A DNA stretch of 64,000 nt from Maritalea sp049801075 (GTDB lineage: Bacteria > Pseudomonadota > Alphaproteobacteria > Rhizobiales > Devosiaceae). The notes beneath the pieces are model-generated. The model did not search any database, was not told the DNA's origin, and saw only the letters and a list, made by a program, of their open reading frames with translations. The stretch spans positions 496,001 through 560,000 of the forward strand of contig NZ_JBNAGG010000001.1 of assembly GCF_049801075.1 (NCBI RefSeq), given 5' to 3'. The translations under genes and the position numbers were made by a program. Of this stretch, positions 1 through 8,971 are shown piece after piece (within the stretch, counting starts at the first letter, position 1; every line of letters starts with the position of its first letter).

Positions 1-1197
1 CACTTCGTCAATGTTGAGGTAAGCAATCAAGTAGCCGCCCAACACATTGAGGCGGTGTTCGATTTGGCCCAAGCGATAGTTAGATCGACGAACCAAAACC
101 TCTTTACGGTGCTCCAGCCACGAAAGGAGCACTTCGCCCAACCCCATAACTTTTGGCACTGTGCCATGCGCCAACACGTTCATGTTGAGCGAGATTCGGC
201 TTTCAAGATCTGTCAGCTTAAACAGCGACTCCATAAGCAGTACGGGGTCAACGGTGCGGCTTTTCGGCTCCAGCACCAAACGGATGTTCTCGTCCGACTC
301 GTCGCGTACATCGCGCAACAGTGGCAGGCGCTTGGCCAACAATAGATCCGCAATTTTTTCGACCAGCCGCGATTTTTGGACCTGATATGGAATTTCGGTT
401 ACGACAATTTGGTAGCCACCGCGCCCCTGATCTTCGGTTTCCCAACGCGCGCGGCAACGAAAGCCGCCACGGCCTGTCTCATAGGCGTGAATGATCGTGT
501 CCCGATCATCAACGAGAATACCGCCCGTTGGAAAATCTGGACCCTGCACATAATTGACCAAAGTCTCTGTGCGGGCATTTGGCGTTTTAATGAGGTGCAG
601 CGCTGCATCGCAAAGTTCCGCTACATTGTGTGGTGGGATTGACGTCGCCATCCCCACGGCAATGCCGGAAGACCCGTTTGCCAGCAAGTTCGGAAAATTT
701 GCTGGCAGAACGATTGGCTCTTCTTCTTCGCCATCATAGGTTTCACGGAAATCGACAGCATCTTCGGTAATGCCTTCCAGCAATCTGGCCGCGACGCCAG
801 TAAGGCGCGCTTCGGTGTACCGCATCGCAGCAGCACTATCGCCATCAATGTTACCAAAGTTGCCCTGCCCGTCAGCCAAAGGATAGCGCACAGCAAAATC
901 TTGCGCCAAGCGCACCAGAGCATCATAGACTGCTTGGTCACCGTGCGGGTGATATTTACCGATCACATCGCCAACCACACGCGCTGACTTTTTATAGCCC
1001 TGCCCGGGGTCAAGTTTCAGCAAGCGCATAGCGTGCAAGATACGTCTGTGCACAGGTTTCAGGCCATCGCGCACGTCGGGCAGCGCCCGCTGGGTAATGG
1101 TGGAAAGCGCATAGCTCAAATAGCGTTCTTCAAGCGCGCCGCGCAAATCAATTGTTGGCAGCTCACCGCCGCCATCAACAGGCGTTTGATCTCCCAT
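1..1197 (-). CDS. parC: DNA topoisomerase IV subunit A (partial, N-terminal 399 residues)
   Basis: Subunit A of topoisomerase IV, which decatenates daughter chromosomes by cutting and passing duplex DNA. Translating the minus strand from the ATG at 1197 gives an open frame to the window edge. It begins MGDQTPVDGGGELP and contains the conserved A-subunit core: ALPDVRDGLKPVHRRIL, the quinolone-resistance-determining segment around YHPHGDQAVYDAL, and the active-site tyrosine in AAMRYTEAR. The frame leaves the window in the segment EHRLNVLGGYLIAYLN. The spacing of these motifs and the recO neighbour upstream fit ParC rather than GyrA, as in other alphaproteobacterial rnc-era-recO-parC strings. 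The C-terminal beta-pinwheel, which would settle ParC against GyrA, is outside the window. The 38-base gap from recO holds no terminator, so cotranscription is likely. Confidence 0.93.
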   Translation of the reverse strand, partial: MGDQTPVDGGGELPTIDLRGALEERYLSYALSTITQRALPDVRDGLKPVHRRILHAMRLLKLDPGQGYKKSARVVGDVIGKYHPHGDQAVYDALVRLAQDFAVRYPLADGQGNFGNIDGDSAAAMRYTEARLTGVAARLLEGITEDAVDFRETYDGEEEEPIVLPANFPNLLANGSSGIAVGMATSIPPHNVAELCDAALHLIKTPNARTETLVNYVQGPDFPTGGILVDDRDTIIHAYETGRGGFRCRARWETEDQGRGGYQIVVTEIPYQVQKSRLVEKIADLLLAKRLPLLRDVRDESDENIRLVLEPKSRTVDPVLLMESLFKLTDLESRISLNMNVLAHGTVPKVMGLGEVLLSWLEHRKEVLVRRSNYRLGQIEHRLNVLGGYLIAYLNIDEV

Positions 1198-1235
1198 GGG
1201 GATCCCTTTGGTTTAGTCGTTCCGAATCACTTTGA

Positions 1236-1958
1236 TTATAGCGCTTTTACAAGGCCTTCGATTAGGCCCTGACGCATAGAAGGTGGGGATAATTGCCGTG
1301 GCGACCAAATATGCAGGTGCAAAAAATGCCCGGTCAGCCGAAATGCAGCGTCTATCGCATCTGCTTTGTCCATTTCAAGGCTGCCCCCAAGCACGTCCGG
1401 CAAAGCAAACAGCTTATCCTTATAGGCTTCACCCGCTGGTTTTGTAACCGCACGGCCAGTGCGTGGAGACACATAGCATAGCCCCTCCTCTTCGCCGGTC
1501 ACCGCACAAGCTGACACATCGATGCCAAAGCCAAGTTCGTTCAGCAAACGCATCTCAAATTTGGCTAAAGCGCGTGCAAGTGTTTCGCCGTCCGCATCAT
1601 TGTCATGCATGGCCAGCGCCTCAGCATAAAGCCTTGGATGCGGATCACGTTCGGGCAGAAGTCGCAAATGTTCGCAGAGCAATTGGCTTAGCGCCAAACG
1701 CTGGCGGCTTTCCATTAGACCAGCGGCGCGCAATTTTAGCGCTTCAACGGTGAACATTCCCAAATGGTCTGCCAGCCGCGCTCGCCAAACCAATTGGACC
1801 GAGTTCCCCGGTTGCAACAATGCAGCATATTTGCGGGAGCGACCACTTTTGACCAAACCTAGATGGCGACCGAATTCGGCAGTCATGGTTTCGATAATCA
1901 CCGAGCTTTCCCCGTGCCTACGGGTGCCAATGATTAATCCTTCAGACTGCCACTCCAT
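1236..1958 (-). CDS. recO: DNA repair protein RecO
   Basis: RecO works with RecF and RecR to load RecA on SSB-coated single-stranded DNA. The protein is 240 residues from the ATG at 1958 (MEWQSEGLII...). The N-terminal OB-fold has the typical GLIIGTRRHGESS start and the GRHLGLVKSG strand. A helical middle follows, with the LLNELGFGIDVSACAVTG segment that in many homologues carries a zinc knuckle. Here only one cysteine is in that turn, so the zinc site seems lost. An in-frame start 23 codons upstream would run into the end of era and has no ribosome-binding site, so I prefer 1958. It lies 7 bases after the era stop, in one operon with rnc and era. Confidence 0.92.
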   Translation of the reverse strand: MEWQSEGLIIGTRRHGESSVIIETMTAEFGRHLGLVKSGRSRKYAALLQPGNSVQLVWRARLADHLGMFTVEALKLRAAGLMESRQRLALSQLLCEHLRLLPERDPHPRLYAEALAMHDNDADGETLARALAKFEMRLLNELGFGIDVSACAVTGEEEGLCYVSPRTGRAVTKPAGEAYKDKLFALPDVLGGSLEMDKADAIDAAFRLTGHFLHLHIWSPRQLSPPSMRQGLIEGLVKAL

Positions 1959-1965
1959 CGCGGAC

Positions 1966-2871
1966 CTATTGCGGAAATTCGAGGCCCATTTCGCGATAGC
2001 GCGATGGGTCATCGGCCCATTTTTCACGCACTTTCACAAATAGGAACAGGTGAACTTTGGTCTCAAAAATCTCGGTCAGCTCTTTGCGCGACTCTTCGCC
2101 AATCTTTTTGATCGTTTGGCCGTTTTTACCCAACACAATCTTTTTGTGACCATCGCGGGACACATAGATGACTTGTTGAATGCGGTAGGAGCCGTCTTTT
2201 TGTGTTTTGAACTGCTCTGTCTCTACAGTCGCTGCATAAGGGATCTCTTCGTGAATACGCAAAAATAGTTTTTCGCGTGTCACTTCTGCCGCGGTGAGCG
2301 CCAAAGTTAGATCAGTCAGATGATCCTCTGGGAAATGCCAGGGTTCGATTGGCATAGCTTCTGCACAATAATCGACAAAGTCTTTTACTCCATCGCCTTT
2401 GAGTGCCGAGATCATAAAGGTTTGATCAAAGTTCAACTTTTCATTGATCTCTTGCGCAAGAGCCAACAAATTACTGCGCTCAACCTGATCGACCTTATTG
2501 AGGATGAGCGCCTTGGGTTGCTTATAATCGCTCAATCCGTCGATTAGCTCTTCAATTTGGCCGGTTAGCCCTTTTTTGCAGTCGATGATCAAGGCCAAAA
2601 CATCTGCGTCAGCGGCACCAGACCATGCGGAATGCACCATCGCGCGATCTAAACGGCGCTTGGGTTTAAAGATACCTGGCGTGTCCACAAACACCATCTG
2701 GCTCTTTTCGAGCGTCACTACGCCACGCACCTGCGTGCGGGTTGTTTGGGCTTTGTGGGTCACAATAGACACTTTGGTGCCCACCAATGCATTCAGCAAT
2801 GTTGATTTGCCCGCGTTAGGTGCGCCAACCAGCGCCACAAAGCCACATCGTGTATCAATATTATTTGTCAT
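1966..2871 (-). CDS. era: GTPase Era
   Basis: Era is an essential GTPase that binds the 3' end of 16S rRNA and helps 30S maturation. The 301-residue protein has G1 GAPNAGKS, switch region TTRTQVRG, G3 DTPG, G4 NKVD and G5 SALKGDG. The C-terminal KH domain carries the conserved IVLGKNGQTIKKIG loop. The start chosen is MTNNIDTRCG at 2871, which overlaps the end of rnc by 11 bases; the longer in-frame start adds 16 residues that do not look like Era. The rnc-era coupling is conserved in many bacteria and puts both rRNA-processing proteins under one transcript. Confidence 0.96.
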   Translation of the reverse strand: MTNNIDTRCGFVALVGAPNAGKSTLLNALVGTKVSIVTHKAQTTRTQVRGVVTLEKSQMVFVDTPGIFKPKRRLDRAMVHSAWSGAADADVLALIIDCKKGLTGQIEELIDGLSDYKQPKALILNKVDQVERSNLLALAQEINEKLNFDQTFMISALKGDGVKDFVDYCAEAMPIEPWHFPEDHLTDLTLALTAAEVTREKLFLRIHEEIPYAATVETEQFKTQKDGSYRIQQVIYVSRDGHKKIVLGKNGQTIKKIGEESRKELTEIFETKVHLFLFVKVREKWADDPSRYREMGLEFPQ

Positions 2872-3571
2872 CTTCGGTCCAAATGCTCTCACGCACCAAA
2901 AATGCAGTGGCGGCTTCATGTTCTGCTATTTTTTTCGATTTGCCTGTGGCTTGCGCCAATTCGTGCCCGTCCAGCTTCACTGCGATTGTGAAAACAGGCG
3001 CGTGATCTGGCCCTTCGCGAGACACTTCTTCATATTTGGGCAGGTCCAATCCACGCGATTGTGCCCATTCCTGCAATGTGGTTTTGGCATCGCCACGCCC
3101 ACTCATCGAGGATTTAAAGAAGCTGGCAAATTCGCGCTCAATAAAGATCTTGGCTGGTTCCAGCCCACCATCAAGGTAGATTGCGCCAATGATGGCTTCG
3201 CAAACATCGCCCAAAATGGCTTCCTTTTGCGCACCACCGGTGCGTGCTTCCGACTGGCCAAGTGCCAAGGCTGCGGGCACATTTAATTGTCTTGCCACCG
3301 CTGCACAGCTTTCTTTCCGCACAACCGCGTTCAACGCCCGAGATAGTTCACCTTCGTTGGCGCTTTTGTGATGCAAGTGCAGATATTCTGCAACCACAAG
3401 TCCCAAAACACGGTCGCCCAAAAATTCCAAACGTTGGTAGGATTGCTTAGTGCGGTTAGACGGCGCAATTGCACTTGAGTGCGTTAGCGCGCGGTTCAAC
3501 AACTCGAAATCAATAAATTGATAATCGAGCCGTTCCACCAGCTTTTGGGTTTTGGGCGCTACTTGGGTCAT
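2861..3571 (-). CDS. rnc: Ribonuclease III
   Basis: RNase III cleaves double-stranded RNA, including the 30S rRNA precursor. It has 236 residues. The signature RLEFLGDRVL lies at about residues 47-56, with E49 and D53 in the catalytic cluster, and the second acidic pair is in GDVCEAIIGAIYLDGG. The C-terminal double-stranded-RNA-binding domain starts near TTLQEWAQSRG and ends in GKSKKIAEHEAATAFL. The start codon overlaps the lepB stop (ATGA, 3568-3571) and its stop overlaps the era start, so translation of lepB, rnc and era is probably coupled. Confidence 0.96.
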   Translation of the reverse strand: MTQVAPKTQKLVERLDYQFIDFELLNRALTHSSAIAPSNRTKQSYQRLEFLGDRVLGLVVAEYLHLHHKSANEGELSRALNAVVRKESCAAVARQLNVPAALALGQSEARTGGAQKEAILGDVCEAIIGAIYLDGGLEPAKIFIEREFASFFKSSMSGRGDAKTTLQEWAQSRGLDLPKYEEVSREGPDHAPVFTIAVKLDGHELAQATGKSKKIAEHEAATAFLVRESIWTEDDK

Positions 3572-4320
3572 TGATAGATCGATTCAAACATCCGATCCCA
3601 GCGTACATTGCCGGGCCAATTCCAAATTGCCCAAGGGTTCAAATTGTCCTTGATTGAGAAATAACGCACATCTGCTTTGCCAATGAAGTTCGCAAATGGC
3701 ACATAGCCCACTGCTGAAAGAGAGCGGGAATCAAGCGAGCGGTCGCGGTTGTCGCCCATCATGAAATAATGATCTGCAGGTACTTTATAAACCGCAGTAT
3801 TGTCATAGGCGCCTGTGTCAGAAATCTCTTGCACTGTGTAGCTTGTGCCATTGGGCAATGTTTCTGTGTAGGTGATCACTTCTACAGAAATGCCATTGCT
3901 GTCAGTATCGATGGCGGTGCCAGTGCGTTCCTTTTTCACAGGTTCGCCATTGATGTGCAGCACGCCTTTTTTCATCTGGATTTCGTCGCCAGGCAAGCCG
4001 ATCACGCGCTTAATGTAAGCGTCACGCTGCGGCACAGGTTCAAACACAGCGATTTCACCACGCTCTGGCGTGCGGCCAAAAATTCGGCCATTGATGGGCA
4101 CAGCTTTGAACGGGAATGAATAGCTGGAATAGCCATAGGTATATTTTGACGCCAAAATATAGTCACCGATTAGCAGGTTAGACTGCAACGATGCGGTAGG
4201 AATTGAAAAGGGCTGCCATAAGAAGCTGCGGATCACCAATGCGATGATAAGCGCCTGCACCAAAACGACAATGGTTTCCCAAATCTCGCTTTTGGCCGAT
4301 TTTGCTGTTTTATCTGACAT
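3568..4320 (-). CDS. lepB: Signal peptidase I
   Basis: Membrane serine/lysine protease that removes Sec signal peptides. 250 residues. There is one N-terminal transmembrane helix (about residues 15-34, IVVLVQALIIALVIRSFL). The catalytic serine is S44 in PTASLQSNLLIGD; the usual MxPTL segment after the serine is LQSNL here, a local variation. The lysine is in YIKRVIGLPGD, followed by the conserved GDNRDRSLDSR box near the C terminus. The gene sits between acpS and rnc, as in other alphaproteobacteria, with a 22-base gap from acpS. Confidence 0.95.
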   Translation of the reverse strand: MSDKTAKSAKSEIWETIVVLVQALIIALVIRSFLWQPFSIPTASLQSNLLIGDYILASKYTYGYSSYSFPFKAVPINGRIFGRTPERGEIAVFEPVPQRDAYIKRVIGLPGDEIQMKKGVLHINGEPVKKERTGTAIDTDSNGISVEVITYTETLPNGTSYTVQEISDTGAYDNTAVYKVPADHYFMMGDNRDRSLDSRSLSAVGYVPFANFIGKADVRYFSIKDNLNPWAIWNWPGNVRWDRMFESIYQ

Positions 4321-4342
4321 ATTTTCCGCTTTTCTTTTTGTT

Positions 4343-4747
4343 TTAGGCGCGTGTTGGCTCAGCTTCGATAATCACAATCGCTTGAGCCATACCATTATCG
4401 TCTGTGATTGTTAAATGCAGATAGGGTGTGTAGCCTGTCGGCACAAGTCTTTCCAGTGCTTTTTGCGCACCGTTTGTCAATTCGATTGTCGGCTTGCCAG
4501 AAGGCATGTTCACCACGCCAATGTCGCGCCAATAAACAGCATGGGACATTCCGGTTCCCAGCGCTTTGGCACAGGCTTCTTTCGCTGCAAAGCGCTTTGC
4601 ATAGCTGGCGGCGCGCTGCGCGCGCCGATCTGACTTGCGCTGTTCAATCTCGGTAAAGCAACGTTGCACGAAACGGTCACCAAAACGTTCCAACGTTTTT
4701 TCAACGCGCGCAATCTCGCAAATATCGTTGCCAATGCCGATGATCAA
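4343..4747 (-). CDS. acpS: Holo-[acyl-carrier-protein] synthase
   Basis: AcpS transfers the 4'-phosphopantetheine arm from coenzyme A to the serine of apo-ACP, activating fatty-acid synthesis. At 134 residues it has the usual family length. The Mg2+ ligands are visible: D8 in MIIGIGND and E57 in RFAAKEACAKALG. It follows pyrE by 11 bases in the same operon. In several related genomes pdxJ lies between pyrE and acpS; no pdxJ is present here. Confidence 0.95.
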   Translation of the reverse strand: MIIGIGNDICEIARVEKTLERFGDRFVQRCFTEIEQRKSDRRAQRAASYAKRFAAKEACAKALGTGMSHAVYWRDIGVVNMPSGKPTIELTNGAQKALERLVPTGYTPYLHLTITDDNGMAQAIVIIEAEPTRA

Positions 4748-4758
4748 ATTTCTGCCCC

Positions 4759-5343
4759 TTATTGCAAGCCGCGACTACCCGGCTTAATCGCAGGTATATT
4801 TTCCAATTCTGGCGGCAATTGGTCCGCCTCATAGGCGGGCACTTTGTAGCCAGTTAGCGCCACCAATGGCACGCCCACATCTGCCTCACCATCTGAACGG
4901 TCGACCAAGCAAGCGGCAGCCACAACATCGGCGCCCAAATCTTGCAAGCATTTGACACATTCGCGGATTGAAAGGCCAGTGGACACAATGTCCTCTACCA
5001 CAATTACTTTTTCGCCCTTCTCAACATGGAAGCCGCGGCGCAATTCGAATTCGCCATTTACACGCTCTGTGAATATAGCAGGCACGCCCAAATGACGTGA
5101 TGTTTCGTAACCCGGGATGATGCCACCAACAGCAGGCGATACAATTTGCGACACGTCGCCAAAGCCCTCGGCGCGAATTTTATCGGCCAACGCCTTGCAC
5201 AAGATTTCCGACTTATCGGCGTGCATGAATACTTTTGCCTTTTGCAAAAACACCGGCGAGCGCAATCCGGACGATAAAATGAAGTGGCCTTCCAAAAGCG
5301 CATCACAGGAGCGGAAAATATCGAGCACATCTTGCTGGTTCAT
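4759..5343 (-). CDS. pyrE: Orotate phosphoribosyltransferase
   Basis: Converts orotate and PRPP to orotidine 5'-phosphate in pyrimidine synthesis. 194 residues. The PRPP-binding motif VIVVEDIVSTGLS is at about residues 113-125. The flexible catalytic loop and substrate strands (SGLRSPVFLQK, SPAVGGIIPG) are present. Its ATG shares one base with the rsh stop (TGATG at 5341-5345), so it is translationally coupled to the stringent-response gene, the usual Rhizobiales arrangement. Confidence 0.95.
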   Translation of the reverse strand: MNQQDVLDIFRSCDALLEGHFILSSGLRSPVFLQKAKVFMHADKSEILCKALADKIRAEGFGDVSQIVSPAVGGIIPGYETSRHLGVPAIFTERVNGEFELRRGFHVEKGEKVIVVEDIVSTGLSIRECVKCLQDLGADVVAAACLVDRSDGEADVGVPLVALTGYKVPAYEADQLPPELENIPAIKPGSRGLQ

Positions 5344-7622
5344 CAGGTTACCTTCGTTTCTAATTGCTTATATTGCTGGGTCAAACTATCCATGAGCGCC
5401 CCCTCTTCACAGGTGGCACGGCGCACGTTGGAGATTCCAACGATGCGTTTGATTGTTGTGGTGACGTCATTAAACTGCGCGATATCCTGCACCTCAATAC
5501 AGAAGAGCATATCTGAGAAATCTGATCGCACAGTGCGAAACAGTAAATTGACGATATTGGCTTCACATGAGGCGATTGAGGATGAAATTTGGCCCAAAAT
5601 GCCGGGCTTGTTGACTGATTGCACGACCATCACGACGGGGAATGTGGCATGCTTTTCAGCGTCCAAATCCCACAACACATCGACCCAAAGCGCATCCTTA
5701 TCTTGATATTCAAGCAAAGCATCTGAACCGATTGGATAGACAGTCAGCACGCCATTGTCAGGCAGGATGCCGACCATACGGTCACCAGGCAACACGCCCT
5801 CACACGAAATTTCAACCGGCGTACCAAATTCAAGCTGCGCGCCGCCTAAGAAGTCAGCATCTACCGTTTGCCCGCCCGGTATACGGAATTTGAAGTTTTC
5901 GCCTTGCGCCAAAGAGAACCAGCCATCCTTGCTGGTGCCCACAGGTAAGCCCAAGGGTTTGCGCTTCCGTGTCCGCTCATAGCCTTTTAGCTGGTCAAGC
6001 TCATGCACCAAATCTTCACCTGAAAGCTGGGCTTCTCCCAACGCGACATAAAGCGCGTGCATGCTTTTATATTTTAGATGGCTGAGCATGGCGTCTTGCT
6101 CTTTTCGATCAATCGAAAAGGACTCGCGTTCCAGCAAAGCATCATAAATTTGCTTGCCTAGCCGCCCTGCTCGCTCCTGCGCAGCCAAGCGCAGCGAACG
6201 CCGGATTGCCGCTCGCGCCTTGCCTGTTATGGCAATATTTTCCCAATTTGGCGGCGGACGGTGCTTTTCGTCTCGGTCGATTTGCACTTCATCGCCATTG
6301 CGCAGCTTGGTGGTGAGTGGCATGGCCGTGCCGTTAATGCGACAGCCAACACATGCATTGCCAATGTCCGTGTGCACAGCAAAGGCAAAATCGATTGGCG
6401 TGGCACCGCGAGGCAGCGCAATCAAGCGACCGCGTGGCGTGAAGCAGAAAACTTGGTCTTGGAAAAGCTCTAGCTTTGTGTGCTCCAAAAACTCTTGCGG
6501 GTTCTCCCCTTCGGTCAAATGCTCGATGGTGTTGCGCAACCATGCATAGGCCCGACTTTCTTTTTCCAGCCGCTTCATATCGCCGGAAATTTCGTCTTTA
6601 TAAAGCGCGTGGGCTGCGATCCCCATTTCAGCGATCGAGTTCATATCATGGGTGCGGATTTGAAGTTCCACCCGCTCCCGCTCTGGCCCCACAATGGTTG
6701 TGTGGATCGAGCGATAATCGTTCTGCTTGGGCGTTGAGATATAGTCTTTAAAACGCCCCGGCACGACTGACCAAGTTTGGTGCACAACGCCGAGCGTTTT
6801 GTAGCACATGTCTACGCTGTCAACGATGACCCGAAAACCGATAATGTCTGAAAGTTGCTCAAGACTGATGGATTTACGTTCCATCTTCTTAAAGACGGAA
6901 AAAGGCGCTTTCAGACGTGATGTTACGTCAGCAATAATTCCTGCATCAACAAAGCGTTGCGCCAATTCCATCCGAATTTCGTCAACCACCGCCCGATTGT
7001 CTTTCGCATAAGCGTTCAAATGGTTGCGGATCACTTCATATTGTTCAGGATGCAGCGTCTGGAATGACAAATCTTCCAGCTCGGAACGCATATCTTGCAT
7101 ACCCATACGGCCAGCAAGCGGCGCATAGATTTCCATCGTTTCTTGTGCGATGCGTTTCTTTTTGTGCTCCGGCACAAAGCCCAAGGTGCGCATATTGTGC
7201 AAACGGTCGGCCAGCTTAACCAACAGCACACGCACATCTTCCGAGATTGCCAATAGAAGTTTGCGCAAATTTTCGGCCTGCGCTTCTTCGCGGGAGCCGA
7301 GATTCAGGCGATCAATTTTGGTCAGGCCGTCAACAATCTCGCCGATTTCATGACCAAACATTTGGTCAATTTCGGCGCGTGTCGCATCAGTATCTTCAAT
7401 TGTATCGTGCAAGAGCGCCACGGCGATGGTGGCGTCGTCCAAGTGCAGCTTGGTTAGAATGGCTGCAACTTCAAGGGGATGGGCGAAATATGGATCACCG
7501 GATGCGCGCGTTTGGCGACCATGCTTTTGCATGGCATAGACATAAGCTTTGTTGAGCAGCGCTTCATCCGCATTGGGATTATAAGCCTGCACCAGCTCAA
7601 CAAGTTCATATTGGCGCATCAT
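5343..7622 (-). CDS. rsh: Bifunctional (p)ppGpp synthetase/hydrolase (RSH)
   Basis: Makes and degrades the alarmone (p)ppGpp. At 759 residues it is a full-length long RSH. The N-terminal HD hydrolase domain has H48 and H72-D73 (HDTIEDTD), followed by LADRLHNMRTLG. The synthetase domain has GRFKDYISTPKQNDYRSIH; the RFKD form is typical of bifunctional enzymes, whereas RelA-only proteins have ExDD. A TGS domain (VFCFTPRGRLIALPRGATP) and a C-terminal ACT domain (VNKPGILGQISSSIA) follow. This is probably the organism's single long RSH. A rho-independent terminator separates it from rpoZ upstream, so it needs its own promoter in the roughly 50 bases before the start. Two adjacent ATGs leave the exact start uncertain by one codon. 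Confidence 0.96.
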   Translation of the reverse strand: MMRQYELVELVQAYNPNADEALLNKAYVYAMQKHGRQTRASGDPYFAHPLEVAAILTKLHLDDATIAVALLHDTIEDTDATRAEIDQMFGHEIGEIVDGLTKIDRLNLGSREEAQAENLRKLLLAISEDVRVLLVKLADRLHNMRTLGFVPEHKKKRIAQETMEIYAPLAGRMGMQDMRSELEDLSFQTLHPEQYEVIRNHLNAYAKDNRAVVDEIRMELAQRFVDAGIIADVTSRLKAPFSVFKKMERKSISLEQLSDIIGFRVIVDSVDMCYKTLGVVHQTWSVVPGRFKDYISTPKQNDYRSIHTTIVGPERERVELQIRTHDMNSIAEMGIAAHALYKDEISGDMKRLEKESRAYAWLRNTIEHLTEGENPQEFLEHTKLELFQDQVFCFTPRGRLIALPRGATPIDFAFAVHTDIGNACVGCRINGTAMPLTTKLRNGDEVQIDRDEKHRPPPNWENIAITGKARAAIRRSLRLAAQERAGRLGKQIYDALLERESFSIDRKEQDAMLSHLKYKSMHALYVALGEAQLSGEDLVHELDQLKGYERTRKRKPLGLPVGTSKDGWFSLAQGENFKFRIPGGQTVDADFLGGAQLEFGTPVEISCEGVLPGDRMVGILPDNGVLTVYPIGSDALLEYQDKDALWVDVLWDLDAEKHATFPVVMVVQSVNKPGILGQISSSIASCEANIVNLLFRTVRSDFSDMLFCIEVQDIAQFNDVTTTIKRIVGISNVRRATCEEGALMDSLTQQYKQLETKVT

Positions 7623-7671
7623 GGGCGGAAATGCAGCTCCGTTTGTCGGTCAAAAAGCATCTTAGAATCAT

Positions 7672-7698
7672 AAAAAAGGCGCCGATTAAGGCGCCCTT
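7672..7698 (-). terminator. Rho-independent terminator after rpoZ
   Basis: On the minus strand a nine-pair stem with one G-U pair (arms built on GGCGCC, loop TTAATC) is followed by six T. It lies 34 bases after the rpoZ stop and insulates rsh from rpoZ transcription. Confidence 0.85.
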
Positions 7699-7731
7699 CC
7701 ATTATCGTGCAGCTCAGTGAAAGATGCAAGA

Positions 7732-8106
7732 TTAATCGTCCCGACGATCCGGTGGAGAAAGACCTTCAATGCCGCGTAGAAGGTCTTCTTCGCTCATTGT
7801 GTCGAACACCATGCCTTCGTCGTCACCGCCGCCTTGACTTTCGATCATTGGCGCAGTTTCAGCTTCCGGCTCGTCCACTTCCACATATTTTTGGAGTGAG
7901 TGGATCAAATCTTCTTTCAAATCACCTGGTGAAATTGTGCCATCGCCAATTTCACGCAAAGCCACAACGGGGTTTTTGTCATTGTCGCGATCAACAGTGA
8001 TAGGTGCCCCTGACGAAATCAATCGTGCACGGTGTGCAGCTAGCAAAACGAGCTCGAAACGATTAGGGATTTTTTCAATGCAATCTTCAACGGTAACGCG
8101 CGCCAA
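7732..8106 (-). CDS. rpoZ: DNA-directed RNA polymerase omega subunit
   Basis: Omega helps assemble RNA polymerase and in many proteobacteria forms a (p)ppGpp site. The conserved core ARVTVEDCIEKIPNRFELVLLAAHRAR is present, followed by the long acidic C-terminal tail usual in alphaproteobacteria (ending SPPDRRDD). The start is a TTG at 8104-8106: it gives the expected N terminus M-ARVTVED and has a GGAG six bases upstream. A second in-frame TTG five codons earlier has no such site. Total 124 residues. It lies next to rsh, a conserved pairing. Confidence 0.93.
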   Translation of the reverse strand: MARVTVEDCIEKIPNRFELVLLAAHRARLISSGAPITVDRDNDKNPVVALREIGDGTISPGDLKEDLIHSLQKYVEVDEPEAETAPMIESQGGGDDEGMVFDTMSEEDLLRGIEGLSPPDRRDD

Positions 8107-8202
8107 AGCAAATCTCCGCAATTTTGGATAATCAGTGGGGTGATCTACACCAAGCTGCTAGATTTTACAACCCGATAAATGAATTAACATTGTTTCATAT
8201 AA

Positions 8203-8230
8203 TTGAATCGACATATTCACCAAATATGAT
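8203..8230 (+). promoter_or_regulatory. Predicted sigma-70-type promoter for a short transcript
   Basis: TTGAAT (8203-8208) and TATGAT (8225-8230) are separated by 16 bases. The -10 matches consensus at five of six positions. A terminator-like hairpin begins about 20 bases downstream, so the promoter would make a very short RNA or feed the NYN gene. Confidence 0.45.
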
Positions 8231-8235
8231 TTATG

Positions 8236-8283
8236 ACTACGTTAAGTACGGAGGTCGCCTCTTGGACAAGGGTGGCCTTTTTG
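8236..8283 (+). ncRNA. Candidate small RNA ending in an intrinsic terminator
   Basis: The hairpin at 8252-8278 pairs AGGTCGCC with GGTGGCCT (two G-U pairs) plus an inner CTT/AAG stem, and runs into five T (8278-8282). With the promoter at 8203-8230 it would define an RNA of about 45-50 bases. Alternatively it is an attenuator in the leader of the NYN gene at 8394. The rest of the rpoZ-NYN gap (about 290 bases) holds no convincing gene. I did not recognise a known RNA family. Confidence 0.35.
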
Positions 8284-8393
8284 CTGTGTGTGCATGGAAC
8301 CGCACATGTGGCATTGTGCTTATGGACTAGTAATGTTTTATCAAACGAATGCAGGTAATATTCGCCTGATAAGCAAAGTAAGGCTATTGTTTA

Positions 8394-8921
8394 ATGTTTG
8401 ATCCTCGCGAAAAGGTCATCTTGATAATGGATGGAGCCAACCTTTATGCCACAGCAAAGGCATTGGGCGCCGAATTGGACTATCGGCGTATGCTCTCAGA
8501 ATTCCAAAGTCAGGCCTATTTATTACGCGCCTATTATTATACGGCACTGGTGGAAGATCAGGAATATTCCTCGATCCGCCCCCTCATCGACTGGTTAGAT
8601 TATAATGGTTACACCGTTGTGACAAAACCAGCTAAAGAATACACCGACAATCAAGGCCGGCGTAAAATCAAAGGTAATATGGATATTGAGATTACCATTG
8701 ATGCGCTTGATATGGCTGATAACTACGACCATTTGGTTCTGTTTTCAGGTGATGGTGATTTCACAGCGCTTGTTTCGGCTTTGCAGCGCAAGGGCAAAAA
8801 GGTGACTGTTGTTTCCACAAAAGCAACCTCTACCCCGATGATTTCGGACGATCTTCGGCGGCAGGCGGATTATTTTATGGATATTGCAGATCTGGCCAAA
8901 TCGGTCGGTCGTGACGCTTAA
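8394..8921 (+). CDS. NYN-domain protein (LabA/DUF88 family, putative RNase)
   Basis: 175-residue protein with a single NYN (PIN-like) nuclease domain. Metal-binding acidic residues are seen in IMDGANLY (D13, N16), in the GNMDIEITIDALD stretch and in LFSGDGDFTALV. NYN proteins are Mg2+-dependent ribonucleases or RNA-binding proteins. Homologues of this length are widespread in alphaproteobacteria next to rpoZ or smpB, but their substrates are mostly unknown. The gene is divergent from rpoZ and 50 bases before the uracil-DNA glycosylase. The specific role is unknown. Confidence 0.85.
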   Translation: MFDPREKVILIMDGANLYATAKALGAELDYRRMLSEFQSQAYLLRAYYYTALVEDQEYSSIRPLIDWLDYNGYTVVTKPAKEYTDNQGRRKIKGNMDIEITIDALDMADNYDHLVLFSGDGDFTALVSALQRKGKKVTVVSTKATSTPMISDDLRRQADYFMDIADLAKSVGRDA

Positions 8922-8971
8922 TTGCTTTTTGGACTAAGCTCTTAGCGAAACTTGAAGTGTGAGGTTTGATT

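Noticed and set aside
8124..8330. 68-codon plus-strand frame between rpoZ and NYN
   Set aside because: It overlaps the putative promoter and terminator hairpin, has no ribosome-binding site and no family resemblance.
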